DNA from: Entamoeba invadens IP1
Taxonomy: Eukaryota > Evosea > Mastigamoebida > Endamoebidae
Assembly (NCBI RefSeq): GCF_000330505.1
Contig: NW_004191926.1
Span: 134,567 to 145,820 of the forward strand
Length of the DNA: 11,254 nucleotides
Direction: 5' to 3'
Below are positions 1-6,425 of the stretch, piece by piece (position 1 is the stretch's first letter; each line of letters begins with the position of its first letter). Under the pieces are notes generated by a model. That model did not search any database. It worked only from the letters and a program-made list of their open reading frames with translations, and was not told where the DNA came from. The translations under genes and the position numbers were made by a program.

Positions 1-13
1 CACTAACAAGTAG
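1..13 (+). other. 3' end of an intron in the S18 gene
   Basis: The window opens inside an intron. The frame of the S18 protein runs upstream of its first in-window Met through residues [11 protein letters not shown] and then hits TAG at 11-13. That TAG is the 3' splice site: the residues FQHMLRV are conserved S18 N-terminal sequence, so the Met at 47 is internal. The intron end reads CTAACAAGTAG, with a CTAAC branch-point-like element directly beside it. The first exon, with the start codon, lies left of the window. Confidence 0.8.
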
Positions 14-484
14 GCATTTGTCACCCAGGAATCAGACTTCCAGCACATGCTCCGTGTTTGCAACACAAATCTCGATGGTAAGAAAAAGGTCCCATATGCG
101 TTGACTGGCATTAAGGGTTGTGGCAGACGTTTTGCGTTCCTTGTCTGCAAGCGTGCTGGCATTGATGTCAACAGACGTGCTGGTCTCTTGAAGGCCGACG
201 AAGTCGACAAGGTTGTTGATATTTTGACCAACCCACTCAACTACAAAATCCCAGTCTGGTTCTTGAACAGACAAAAAGATATCAAGGATGGAAAGAACTG
301 CCAACTCATTGCCAATGCCGTTGAAACCAGACTTAGAGAAGATATTGAAGCACTTAAGAAGATGAGAGCTCACAGAGGTCTTAGACATTACTGGGGTTTG
401 AGAGTCAGAGGTCAACACACTAAGACTACTGGAAGAAGAGGAAGAACCGTCGGTGTCTCCAGAACCAAAGCGCCATCCGCTTAA
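14..484 (+). CDS. RPS18: 40S ribosomal protein S18 (uS13), last exon, 5' partial
   Basis: Small-subunit ribosomal protein of the uS13 family, which sits in the head of the 40S subunit near the P-site tRNA. The visible exon encodes 156 residues and ends at TAA. Family hallmarks are plain: the helix-two-turn-helix region around [11 protein letters not shown], the block [17 protein letters not shown], and the very conserved RNA-binding tail from [20 protein letters not shown] through [10 protein letters not shown]. The ATG at 47 is not the true start, because conserved N-terminal residues precede it up to the splice site at 13/14; only a few N-terminal residues are missing. The stop codon overlaps a TAATTT element, which fits the compact 3' ends of Entamoeba genes. 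The gene converges on the HMG-box gene. Identity is nearly certain; the exact exon phase cannot be fixed without exon 1. Confidence 0.96.
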   Translation, partial: AFVTQESDFQHMLRVCNTNLDGKKKVPYALTGIKGCGRRFAFLVCKRAGIDVNRRAGLLKADEVDKVVDILTNPLNYKIPVWFLNRQKDIKDGKNCQLIANAVETRLREDIEALKKMRAHRGLRHYWGLRVRGQHTKTTGRRGRTVGVSRTKAPSA

Positions 485-526
485 TTTTGAAATTTTCGAC
501 TTTGTTTTACGTTTATTTTTGTCCTT

Positions 527-561
527 AATAACACACTAATTTTTGCAATTAGTGTGTTATT
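527..561. repeat. perfect 15-bp inverted repeat, 5-nt loop, in S18 3' flank
   Basis: The arms 527-541 (AATAACACACTAATT) and 547-561 (AATTAGTGTGTTATT) are exact reverse complements around the loop TTTGC. It begins 43 bases after the S18 stop codon, so it falls in or just after the 3' UTR. It could fold in RNA of either convergent gene. Its role is unknown. Confidence 0.85.
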
Positions 562-696
562 CAAATACAATACACGCCTTAGTTAAATGTGTAAATTATT
601 AAATAATAATAATTAATTAATAATAAAAAACATTATTATAATTTATAATATAATTTATTATAAAATAAATAACAAAAAAAAGAAATATGTTATTAT

Positions 697-725
697 TTCT
701 TTCAAAATATATTATTTTGAAAGAA
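697..725. repeat. 13-bp inverted repeat, 3-nt loop, in convergent spacer
   Basis: The arms 697-709 (TTCTTTCAAAATA) and 713-725 (TATTTTGAAAGAA) match perfectly around TAT. With one bulged T on the left arm the stem extends by about five more A/T pairs. It lies between the 3' ends of the S18 and HMG-box genes, about 117 bases past the HMG stop codon. Confidence 0.8.
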
Positions 726-842
726 TAATATAAAGAAGTGATAAAAAGGTCTAATTGTTGGATACTAAAATATATTCGAAGTCTTCAATTAAAATAAAAA
801 CAATAAAACATAAAGCAACAAAAAGCAAATAAAAGACAGAAA

Positions 843-1208
843 TCACTTTGACTCGGCAGCTTTCTTGGCTTTAGCAGCCTCACGAGAAGCCTTGAGATTA
901 TTCTTGGACTTCTCCTTTCTTTGCTTGACAGCCTCGTCGAGGACATCCTTTTCTTTCTTGTACTCCTCAGTATAGACTTTCTTTTCGTCCTCCGAAAGTT
1001 CCTTCCAGATTTGTCCCATCTTGATGTTAAGGTTCTCACCTTCCTTAAGGCCTGCTTTTATCTCTTCCCGTTTGGCTTGAGCGAATCTTAAGTATGGTGT
1101 TAATGGACGTTTGCTCTTCTTGGTGGTCTTTGGCTTTGCGGCGACTTTTGGTTTGTCAGTCTTTTCCTCTTCGGGCTTAGTAATTTTATCCTTCTTTGAC
1201 GCTGGCAT
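843..1208 (-). CDS. HMG-box chromatin protein, HMGB1-like, single box
   Basis: A 121-residue nuclear protein that should bind and bend DNA without strong sequence specificity. Residues 1-33 are a Lys/Pro/Ala-rich basic arm. Residues 34-97 form one HMG box: it opens with KRPLTPYLRFAQ, carries the IKMGQIWKELSEDEKKVY core that forms helix 2 and the start of helix 3, and ends in EEYKKEKD. A Lys/Ala-rich tail (98-121) follows. There is no acidic C-terminal tail of the vertebrate HMGB type and no second box, which matches the short single-box HMGB proteins known from Entamoeba. The start is supported by a TATA-like box about 40 bases upstream. The gene is convergent with S18 and in tandem with the endosulfine-like gene upstream of it. 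The family call is very firm; orthology to E. histolytica HMGB1 is likely but inferred. Confidence 0.94.
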   Translation of the reverse strand: MPASKKDKITKPEEEKTDKPKVAAKPKTTKKSKRPLTPYLRFAQAKREEIKAGLKEGENLNIKMGQIWKELSEDEKKVYTEEYKKEKDVLDEAVKQRKEKSKNNLKASREAAKAKKAAESK

Positions 1209-1226
1209 GTTGAAAACACGGTTTGT

Positions 1227-1256
1227 CTTTTCAAGTTTTCGTCATGCCTTATATAC
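1227..1256 (-). promoter_or_regulatory. core promoter of the HMG-box gene
   Basis: Read on the minus strand, GTATATAAGG (1247-1256) is a close match to the Entamoeba TATA-like element GTATTTAAA(G/C) and lies about 40 bases before the ATG. It is followed by AAACTTGAAAAG (1227-1238), which recurs exactly before the PP2C gene. Transcription start was not measured; placement is inferred from the short 5' UTRs typical of Entamoeba. Confidence 0.6.
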
Positions 1257-1712
1257 ATCCGTTTTCTCTCCTCAAATACCCCACTATTCTCTCTTTTCGC
1301 CAATTGAGTGAATGACAACCCTAAGATTGAAAAAGATAGAATTGACATGGCCCCACTCTCAGTTCTGACTTTTCCGTCTTCATCACCAGCATCATCACTT
1401 TCTATTCTTTCTCCTCTTTCTCATTGCAGTAAAATAAAACCATTGAAAACTTCTTCGTTTTTCCCGAAATTTTGCGTCATTTCGACTTATACAATACAAT
1501 TTTTGTCTTTTTTTATTAGGAAGTTAAACACAAATCACTCTCTTTCACTTCTTCACTCTTTTCTCTCTTTTCTTTGAATAACATTTGAATAACATTTGTG
1601 TCGAACTTCATCATTGTTTGAAAACTATATAATTTATAGCATATTAAACTATATAAGTAATATAATGAATCAAATTGCAACAAATAGTTAAATAAACTAT
1701 GTATATTATCAA
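1257..1712. other. spacer with pyrimidine-rich tracts upstream of HMG-box gene
   Basis: The region between the tandem HMG-box and endosulfine-like genes. From about 1360 to 1575 the plus strand is strongly pyrimidine-rich (repeated TTC, CTT and TCT runs), so the HMG sense strand is purine-rich. Low-complexity frames exist on both strands, but they are broken by stops or read as biased Ser/Phe/Leu strings, so I do not call a gene. From 1616 to 1700 the sequence is plain A/T, with the direct repeat AACTATATAA twice. Confidence 0.5.
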
Positions 1713-1922
1713 TCATTCTGTTCGTCTTGGTTTGTCGCTGTATTGAGCAGAGAAATATTCCGCCGAGTCAAAATGCTTTCTGCTTGCTTGTGAATGAAGC
1801 CTGTCGTTGATGTCCTTTCGTGGGGAGATCTTGAGACAAGGCATTTTTTTGATTGAATCTGATTGCTCACTTTTTGTGATTGATGAGTCGTGATTATTGA
1901 GTGATGTGGATTGAGTTTCCAT
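1713..1922 (-). CDS. small endosulfine/ARPP19/Igo-like protein, candidate PP2A inhibitor
   Basis: This 69-residue protein carries the signature of the endosulfine family, small disordered proteins that, once phosphorylated on the Ser of FDSGDY, inhibit PP2A-B55 and so promote mitosis or quiescence programmes. Here residues 51-56 read FDSAEY, with Ser53 at the phosphosite position. They are preceded by basic RLHSQASRK, matching the usual RL-basic-(K/R)-aromatic lead-in, and by PCLKISPR, resembling the family's Pro-x-Leu start. The protein is only about half the usual length (about 110-170 residues) and ends 13 residues after the motif. Gly to Ala and Asp to Glu within the motif are conservative. 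The start is supported by a TATA-like box and an initiator-like element directly upstream. What I see is the motif and the promoter; family membership and PP2A inhibition are inferred. Confidence 0.6.
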   Translation of the reverse strand: METQSTSLNNHDSSITKSEQSDSIKKMPCLKISPRKDINDRLHSQASRKHFDSAEYFSAQYSDKPRRTE

Positions 1923-1932
1923 CGACGAGTTG

Positions 1933-1954
1933 TGAGATTTTCACTTTTTAAATC
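1933..1954 (-). promoter_or_regulatory. core promoter of the endosulfine-like gene
   Basis: On the minus strand GATTTAAAAAGTG (1942-1954) resembles the Entamoeba TATA-like element GTATTTAAA(G/C), and AAAATCTCA (1933-1941) differs little from the Entamoeba initiator AAAAATTCA. The ATG follows the initiator after only 10 bases, which fits the very short 5' UTRs of the genus. This arrangement is the main non-protein argument that the small gene is real. Confidence 0.55.
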
Positions 1955-2509
1955 ACAGAATCCCTTCGTTTTGACTCAGGTGTTGACTTCACGTGGAATT
2001 ATTGTGACAATAATGTTGAGTTTTCTTGTCGTTTTGTGTATTTTGACTAAACTTTTTTTTTAAAAACAATTTTTTTTAATTAATCATTTTAATTAATTAT
2101 AAATATTTTTCTAGTTTTGTTTTTTGTTTGTTTATGTTACAAAAAAAACTATAACTATATTATTGATAATAACTTATTGGTTAAAAAATAAAAAGTTTTA
2201 TTATCCAAAATTCATGTTTGACTTTTTCCTTTAAAAAAAATTAATGTATTTTTATTTGTATTGTTTATTTCAATTAATAGTAAACTATTTGATAAATAAT
2301 AAAAAAAATATTTACTTTTATTTTCTATTAATTATATCTTATTAAATTATTAACTTATACTTAAAACCGAAATGAATAATAATAAATTTTTATGATATTA
2401 TTATTATAAAATTTAACATAAAAAACAAATTTAATAACAATAAAAAATTTCGAACCCTTTTATTTTATTCTAATTATCCAGAAAAAAATAAAAAACTATC
2501 ATAAGTCCA
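1955..2509. other. divergent AT-rich spacer upstream of TRM6
   Basis: This spacer separates the divergent endosulfine-like and TRM6 genes. It is A/T homopolymer-rich, with many runs of A or T of 6-9 bases and TTAATTAA palindromes near 2080-2100. Just before TRM6 lies AAAAAATTTCGAACCC (about 2440-2456), containing a GAAC core and an initiator-like AAAAATTTC; whether it acts as the promoter is unknown. I see no gene. Confidence 0.5.
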
Positions 2510-3943
2510 ATGGAAGTCGAAGCGAACTCGAAGTGTGTGGTCTGTGCGAATGATTGGGTAGTTTTGAAACGCGATGACTTTGCGAAAGTAGTTGAGGTAG
2601 TTTCTGACCGGAGTTATAAAGTCTCTAAATGTACGGTTAATCTTAGTTCCTTAGTAGGGAAACGGTATGGGCAATGGGTAGAAATCAAAGGTCATCAGTT
2701 TGTCACTGGGAAATCTCCTGATGAGATTGTGAATCAGTTTTGTCAATCTGAAGATGAAGTGACGAAAGACAATCGCAATCTGAATGATCAGAATACAGCC
2801 CAGCATTTAACAAGTGATGACATCAGTAAAATGAAAAGTGAAGGATTAGCTGGAGAAGAGATCATATCCGAATTATTAAAAAAATCTGACACTTTTGAAG
2901 GCAAAACGGGATACTCTCAGACCAAATATTTAAAGAAGAAAGTCGAGAAACACGTCATCTGCTTTCAAATCCTCGAAGCCTCCCCCATTAATTTATGTTC
3001 CGTTTATTCGTCCAAAGGCGCTTTTAAAGTCGGGAAGATCCGCGAAGACGCTTTAGCCTATATATTGTTTAACGCAAACTTACGAGGGTCCGTCGCCGTC
3101 TTAGAGAGTTGTAATGGACTCATTATTGGCAGTATTTTACGAGCAGTGACGGACAATCTTCATGTCTATGCTATTCGCTTCTCGAAGGAACAGTACAACT
3201 TGGTTCCTATAGTAGCACCCAAGCGCGATAGAGTACCTTCGCGCGTCGAGAGCGTCGTCACTCCAATTGATAGTAAAACAACTAGTAAAGATATTAATAG
3301 TATTAGTAAAACTGTGAATAGTATTAGTACTAGTATAAATATAACTTCTCAAGACGTTAATCATGGGAGTGAGATTTGTCAAGACGGAATAGACGAAGTA
3401 ATTAAAGAAGTGAAAGAAGAAACTCAAGAACCAAAAGAATTAAAAGAACTAAAAGAAACTAAACAAGAGAAGTTATATGGTTATCGTATAGTTGACTTCA
3501 AACCAAACTGTCTTCCTGTTCTAGTTGATTCATTAGTAATAGTATGTCATGTTAATCCATTAGAAACTGTTCGGTACTTATTTCAGTCTTTGAAGAAGTC
3601 GGGGTCTTTAGTGGTGTACAGTCAATATTTAGAAGGTCTTTCAAGACTTTATAATTACTTAACTAAGAAGAAAGCTTTAGTCCACTACGGACTCTTCGAA
3701 CCATTCTGTCGAACTATTCAAGTGTTACCCAACCGCACACATCCAACAGTCTTAATGGACTCTCTAGGAGGATATATCATGTATGGCATTAAAGTGAGTG
3801 AAGCCTTCGATGAAGTCGATGGAAAGATCGAAGAAAAGAAAGATGAAGCTCCGTTATATCTGAAAAATACGAATGATTTATTAGATGGAAGTCTCCCGGT
3901 TGGTAAAGAAGATCTTCCTACAGTGTACCAACAGAAAGAATAA
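2510..3943 (+). CDS. TRM6: tRNA (adenine-58-N1)-methyltransferase non-catalytic subunit TRM6 (Gcd10)
   Basis: With TRM61, TRM6 forms the nuclear heterotetramer that makes m1A58 in tRNAs; TRM6 itself binds tRNA and lacks catalysis. The 477 residues show the family in order: an N-terminal small barrel with SLVGKRYGQWVEI (47-59); the helical segment LTSDDISKMKSEGLAGEEII (100-119); the hallmark TFEGKTGYSQTKYLKKK (128-144); the start of the degenerate Rossmann core (REDALAYILFNANLRGSVAVLE, 178-199, quoted as positions); and a C-terminal lobe ending in RTIQVLPNRTHPTVLMDSLG (401-420) then GYIMYGIKV. A linker at about 240-322 separates the two Rossmann-like lobes; it holds three degenerate 7-residue repeats (262-282) and a Lys/Glu-rich stretch. 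Length and architecture match the family. The next gene lies 325 bases downstream on the same strand. Confidence 0.95.
   Translation: MEVEANSKCVVCANDWVVLKRDDFAKVVEVVSDRSYKVSKCTVNLSSLVGKRYGQWVEIKGHQFVTGKSPDEIVNQFCQSEDEVTKDNRNLNDQNTAQHLTSDDISKMKSEGLAGEEIISELLKKSDTFEGKTGYSQTKYLKKKVEKHVICFQILEASPINLCSVYSSKGAFKVGKIREDALAYILFNANLRGSVAVLESCNGLIIGSILRAVTDNLHVYAIRFSKEQYNLVPIVAPKRDRVPSRVESVVTPIDSKTTSKDINSISKTVNSISTSINITSQDVNHGSEICQDGIDEVIKEVKEETQEPKELKELKETKQEKLYGYRIVDFKPNCLPVLVDSLVIVCHVNPLETVRYLFQSLKKSGSLVVYSQYLEGLSRLYNYLTKKKALVHYGLFEPFCRTIQVLPNRTHPTVLMDSLGGYIMYGIKVSEAFDEVDGKIEEKKDEAPLYLKNTNDLLDGSLPVGKEDLPTVYQQKE
3293..3355 (+). repeat. three degenerate 21-bp tandem repeats inside TRM6
   Basis: Codons 262-282 read as three heptads, INSISKT, VNSISTS and INITSQD. 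At DNA level the 13-mer AATAGTATTAGTA occurs exactly at 3296-3308 and 3317-3329, a 21-base period. The repeat keeps frame and sits in the variable linker between the two TRM6 lobes. Confidence 0.75.
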
Positions 3944-4268
3944 ACACGTTGCTAAGTAATTTAGTCGTCATTTGAGTGAAAAGTTCGGTCTTTGTGTTTG
4001 TATCTTTGACGAGTTTATAGTATTGTTTATAGGAAATACAACTATAATTATAGTACTTACAATTGTATGAGAAAATAATTAACGAGTTGTTTTTGGTTAT
4101 TTTTATTGACGTTATTTCTCTACTTTTTAATAGGAATAATGAAATAAAAAAACTCGTTATTAAGTCAACTAATTAACGTTAAAATAATATAAAATAATAA
4201 GTTCAAAAATGACAATAAAAGACAGAAAGAAACTCATCTAAAAACAACTTACAAATTGAGAAGAATAG
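3944..4268. other. spacer between TRM6 and the AFF-like gene
   Basis: This AT-rich 325-base spacer holds the TRM6 3' flank and the promoter of the next gene. A 9-bp inverted repeat, TAACGAGTT (4080-4088) and AACTCGTTA (4151-4159), spans 80 bases. GACGTTATTTCT (4108-4119) recurs exactly upstream of PP2C (6425-6436). No clear TATA box and no coding frame are seen. Confidence 0.5.
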
Positions 4269-5246
4269 ATGGAAGAAGAGGCGACGCGGTATCTTCATGA
4301 TTTTCTTGATTTTAATTACTCCTCAGATTTATCGAAAGATTCGTTAGTGCGGAACGAGGATCTTGATCGTCGTATAAAAGACCGTCGCCGTCGTCAAAAA
4401 GAGAAAGAAAAAGAGAAAGAGCGTTCGAAAGAATCACCGAAAAGTCAAGACGGGAAAGTTGAAAAAAGCTTAAAGATGACTCTCAATTTCCGTAAGAGTG
4501 AGAAGAAGCCCGAAAAGGACGAGAAAGATGTCTTGTCGCGCGGCCGTGATCGTGACCGCAAAAAAGACCGCGACCCACACAAACGGTCTCTGAGTCGTTC
4601 CGACGACCGCACGCGGCGTCGGTCTTCTCAGCGGAGTGACGATCGGTGGAAGAGTGAGAAGACCGAGCGGTTTGAGAAGGAGAAAGATGTTCATCGGAGT
4701 GAGATATACACTGCGGAACGAACCAAGTCCTTGAAGCATGCCGGCGATGATTATTCAAAGAAAGGAAAAAGTGATTTGTCGTTACTCTCCTATTGTGAAG
4801 CTTGTATCGGCTATTTCCAGATGGTTTGTCGCAAAGCTTTCGAGTGGAATAGTGTCAAAAATTTCTGGGAGTATTGCATCAAAGTCGCCGAGGACAGTAA
4901 TAAGACCATCGTCGGCCAAAAAGTCGCTGAAATCCTGTTTGTTCCTTTGTTGTTTTATTGTACTATACTTTTAATTAAATTATACTACATTTTTAATTCT
5001 TATTAAGGAATATAGTTTTGTAGTTTATTATAATACAGTTTATTATAATAAACTAGATTATAATAAGAAGTAGTATTATTTAATAAATGAAACTTATATT
5101 TATTAAACAGCGTCCAAATCAAACTCTCACTATTTGTAAACGAACATCCAACGGCAGAAAAATACTGCCAACTCGCACCATACGGAGAAATTGTTTCAAA
5201 GCTTCTGGACGACTTGGACAAAGCTCGGGCCCTTGTGGTATCATAA
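4269..5246 (+). CDS. RS/RD/KE-rich protein with AFF (AF4/FMR2) CHD-like C-terminal domain, two exons
   Basis: Spliced CDS is join(4269..4936, 5111..5246), encoding 267 residues. Reading straight through the intron instead gives a false, hydrophobic C-terminus. Residues 1-30 are acidic. Residues 31-145 are extremely charged, with RRIKDRRRRQKEKEKEKE (34-51), GRDRDRKKDRD (92-102) and RS/SR dipeptides, and are probably disordered and nuclear. Residues 148-267 form a helical domain: SLKHAGDDYSKKGKSD, then LLSYCEACIGYF, then KVAEILVQIKLSLF and AEKYCQLA. The order Leu-Lys-His, spaced Asp, Lys/Gly-Lys, Tyr-x-Glu-Ala, then a second helical pair ending in a Lys-Tyr helix recalls the C-terminal homology domain of AF4/FMR2 scaffold proteins of super elongation complexes. 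The gene structure is well supported; the AFF relationship is my inference from remembered family features. Arg is written with CGN codons in the charged region. The gene converges with PP2C. Confidence 0.8.
4937..5110 (+). other. intron of the AFF-like gene
   Basis: The 5' site is GTTTGT (4937-4942), the Entamoeba consensus, and the 3' site is TTAAACAG (5103-5110). Splicing joins CT to C, giving a Leu codon (phase 2), and opens 44 further sense codons that continue the helical domain to TAA at 5244-5246. Retaining the intron leads to stops in AT-rich sequence. At 174 bases it is long for the genus and ends in CAG, whereas the other two introns end in ACAAGTAG. Confidence 0.85.
5021..5055. 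repeat. perfect 15-bp inverted repeat, 5-nt loop, inside intron
   Basis: The arms TAGTTTATTATAATA (5021-5035) and TATTATAATAAACTA (5041-5055) are exact reverse complements around CAGTT. The hairpin sits inside the AFF-like intron, 55 bases before the 3' splice site. Folding it would bring branch point and acceptor closer or hide internal TAG acceptors. Confidence 0.85.
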
Positions 5247-5362
5247 AAGAATGGAAATAATTGGATTAATTATTAATAGTAATTTTACTATAAATAACTA
5301 GTAAAATGTATACTAATAAACTACTAATAAAGAGCTAAAAATAATATTAAAATGTCGATGAA

Positions 5363-6379
5363 TTATTTCCACTTGAAAAACACGACGATGGCGGTGTGAT
5401 TGTCCATACTGCCCTTCTTAAGGGACTCTTCGACCATGTCCTTTGCGACCGCGTCAAACTCTTTTTTCTTATGTTTCTCGATGCTCTCATAAGTCAAAGT
5501 GATCAATTCTTCATAATTCATCTTTTCGTAAAGCCCATCACATGTCAAAATCAAAAACGGATTGTTCTTGCCAATGGGAGTCATCTACTTGTCATTATAT
5601 TATTAACAATTTATTATTAAATTAACTCTATATTGAATCAATAAATATATAGTTTTATTATAATTTAATATGTTGACGGAACGAGATTGAGAAGTAATTG
5701 TTGGTGCCGAACGAAAGCACAGATAAAGGAAGAAAATTTGGAGAAAACAAACCTGAAGTGCAGGAATTGGTGAGACAAAGTCTTTCATGGATTTGTTGTG
5801 TGGATATTTGAACTCAATATCACCAAAACTTCTCGAAATAGCGAGAATACCATTAATACGTCCACAGACAACTTGTCCACCAGCTTCTTCAATTCTCTTT
5901 TTCTCGGCGTCGTCCGTTGGGTTGTGTTTGGTCGAAAGTGGCATTGGTTTGCAACCTTTCTCCTTGGGTTTGGTGACACCAAGGACAGCCTCCGCATCTC
6001 CAAGATTGGCAGTGTACAATCTTTTACCGACAAGAAGAACAACACAGGCAGTACAACCGTTATTCCATCTCTCAGCCTCGGAACGCTTCAACACTTCCTG
6101 GTCGGTCTTGAGGAAAGCACTGTAAAGAGCCTTTTCGTAGTTGGCCAACTTGAAATCGTTTTCTTTCACCAATATTTCTGGGAAGACTTCCTGTGCAACC
6201 TGCGCCGCCTCTTTGCCTCCATGACCATCGAAAATGGCGAAGAGCGCCATCTGGTCGCCTTTGATCTTGTACTGTTTGTTCAAATCAGGGATTATGACAT
6301 GGGCATCCTCCATCTGAGGCCGTGGACCGCACGCCTCATAAAACCCAATGTCCATTTTTGCTAACTTTCCCTTGTCCAT
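5363..6379 (-). CDS. PP2C-family (PPM) Ser/Thr protein phosphatase, two exons
   Basis: Spliced CDS is complement(join(5363..5584, 5753..6379)), encoding 282 residues. It is a Mg/Mn-dependent Ser/Thr phosphatase. Motifs in order: RPQMEDAH (20-27), with metal-binding Asp25; FAIFDGHGGKEAA (47-59), with Asp51 and Gly52; GCTACVVLL (108-116); LYTANLGDAEAVL (121-133); HNPTDDAEKKRIEEAGG (152-168); AISRSFGDIEFK (180-191); LTCDGLYE (222-229), with metal-binding Asp225; and SMDNHTAIVVF (269-279), with Asp270. All core metal-binding Asp residues are present, so activity is expected. The usual Trp of CDGLW is Tyr here. About 280 residues is the normal size of a stand-alone catalytic domain, and no membrane segment or extra domain is seen. 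Reading through the intron instead gives a false 258-residue product. Upstream lie a TATA-like CTATAAACTT and a motif shared with the HMG-box gene. Confidence 0.95.
5585..5752 (-). other. intron of the PP2C gene
   Basis: On the minus strand the intron starts GTTTGTTTTC (from 5752) and ends ACAAGTAG (to 5585). It is 168 bases and lies between complete codons (CAG and ATG, phase 0), joining VSPIPALQ to MTPIGKNNPFLILTCDG. The ATG that opens exon 2 is an internal Met, not a separate start. The acceptor octamer ACAAGTAG is the same as in the S18 intron. Confidence 0.9.
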
Positions 6380-6409
6380 CTTCTTTTTTTCAAAGTTCTC
6401 TTTGTAAAA

Positions 6410-6425
6410 CTTTTCAAGTTTATAG
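6410..6425 (-). promoter_or_regulatory. core promoter of the PP2C gene
   Basis: On the minus strand CTATAAACTTGAAAAG ends 31 bases before the ATG. It combines a TATA-like CTATAAA with AAACTTGAAAAG (6410-6421), a 12-mer found exactly in the HMG-box promoter (1227-1238). Function is inferred from position only. Confidence 0.5.

Larger units (their letters stand above)
485..842. other. convergent 3' spacer between S18 and HMG-box genes
   Basis: This 358-base AT-rich spacer separates two convergent genes and must hold both polyadenylation regions. It contains two strong hairpins (527-561 and 697-725), listed separately. No coding frame is convincing here. The sequence from 600 to 690 is almost pure A/T. 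Confidence 0.7.

Noticed and set aside
47..49. ATG at 47 as the S18 start codon
   Set aside because: Conserved S18 residues (FQH before MLRV) continue in frame upstream to the splice acceptor at 13, so this Met is internal.
1308..1577. 89-codon plus-strand frame upstream of the HMG-box gene
   Set aside because: The translation is a low-complexity Ser/Phe/Leu string produced by the pyrimidine-rich tract, with no recognisable domain.
1622..1659. Direct repeat AACTATATAA, resembling twin TATA boxes
   Set aside because: It lies downstream of the endosulfine-like gene and about 420 bases or more from the HMG-box start, too far to serve as its core promoter.
1516..1716. 66-codon minus-strand frame just downstream of the endosulfine-like gene
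   Set aside because: A/T-driven Tyr/Leu/Phe composition without motif; it more likely is 3' UTR and spacer.
4937..5006. Hydrophobic C-terminus of the AFF-like protein read through 4937-5006, resembling a membrane anchor
   Set aside because: It begins exactly at a GTTTGT donor, is A/T-driven Phe/Leu/Ile/Tyr sequence, and splicing gives a much better continuation of the helical domain.
5603..5752. Extended C-terminus of PP2C exon 1 read through the intron
   Set aside because: The donor GTTTGT follows the last conserved codon, and the missing CDG and DN motifs lie in exon 2.
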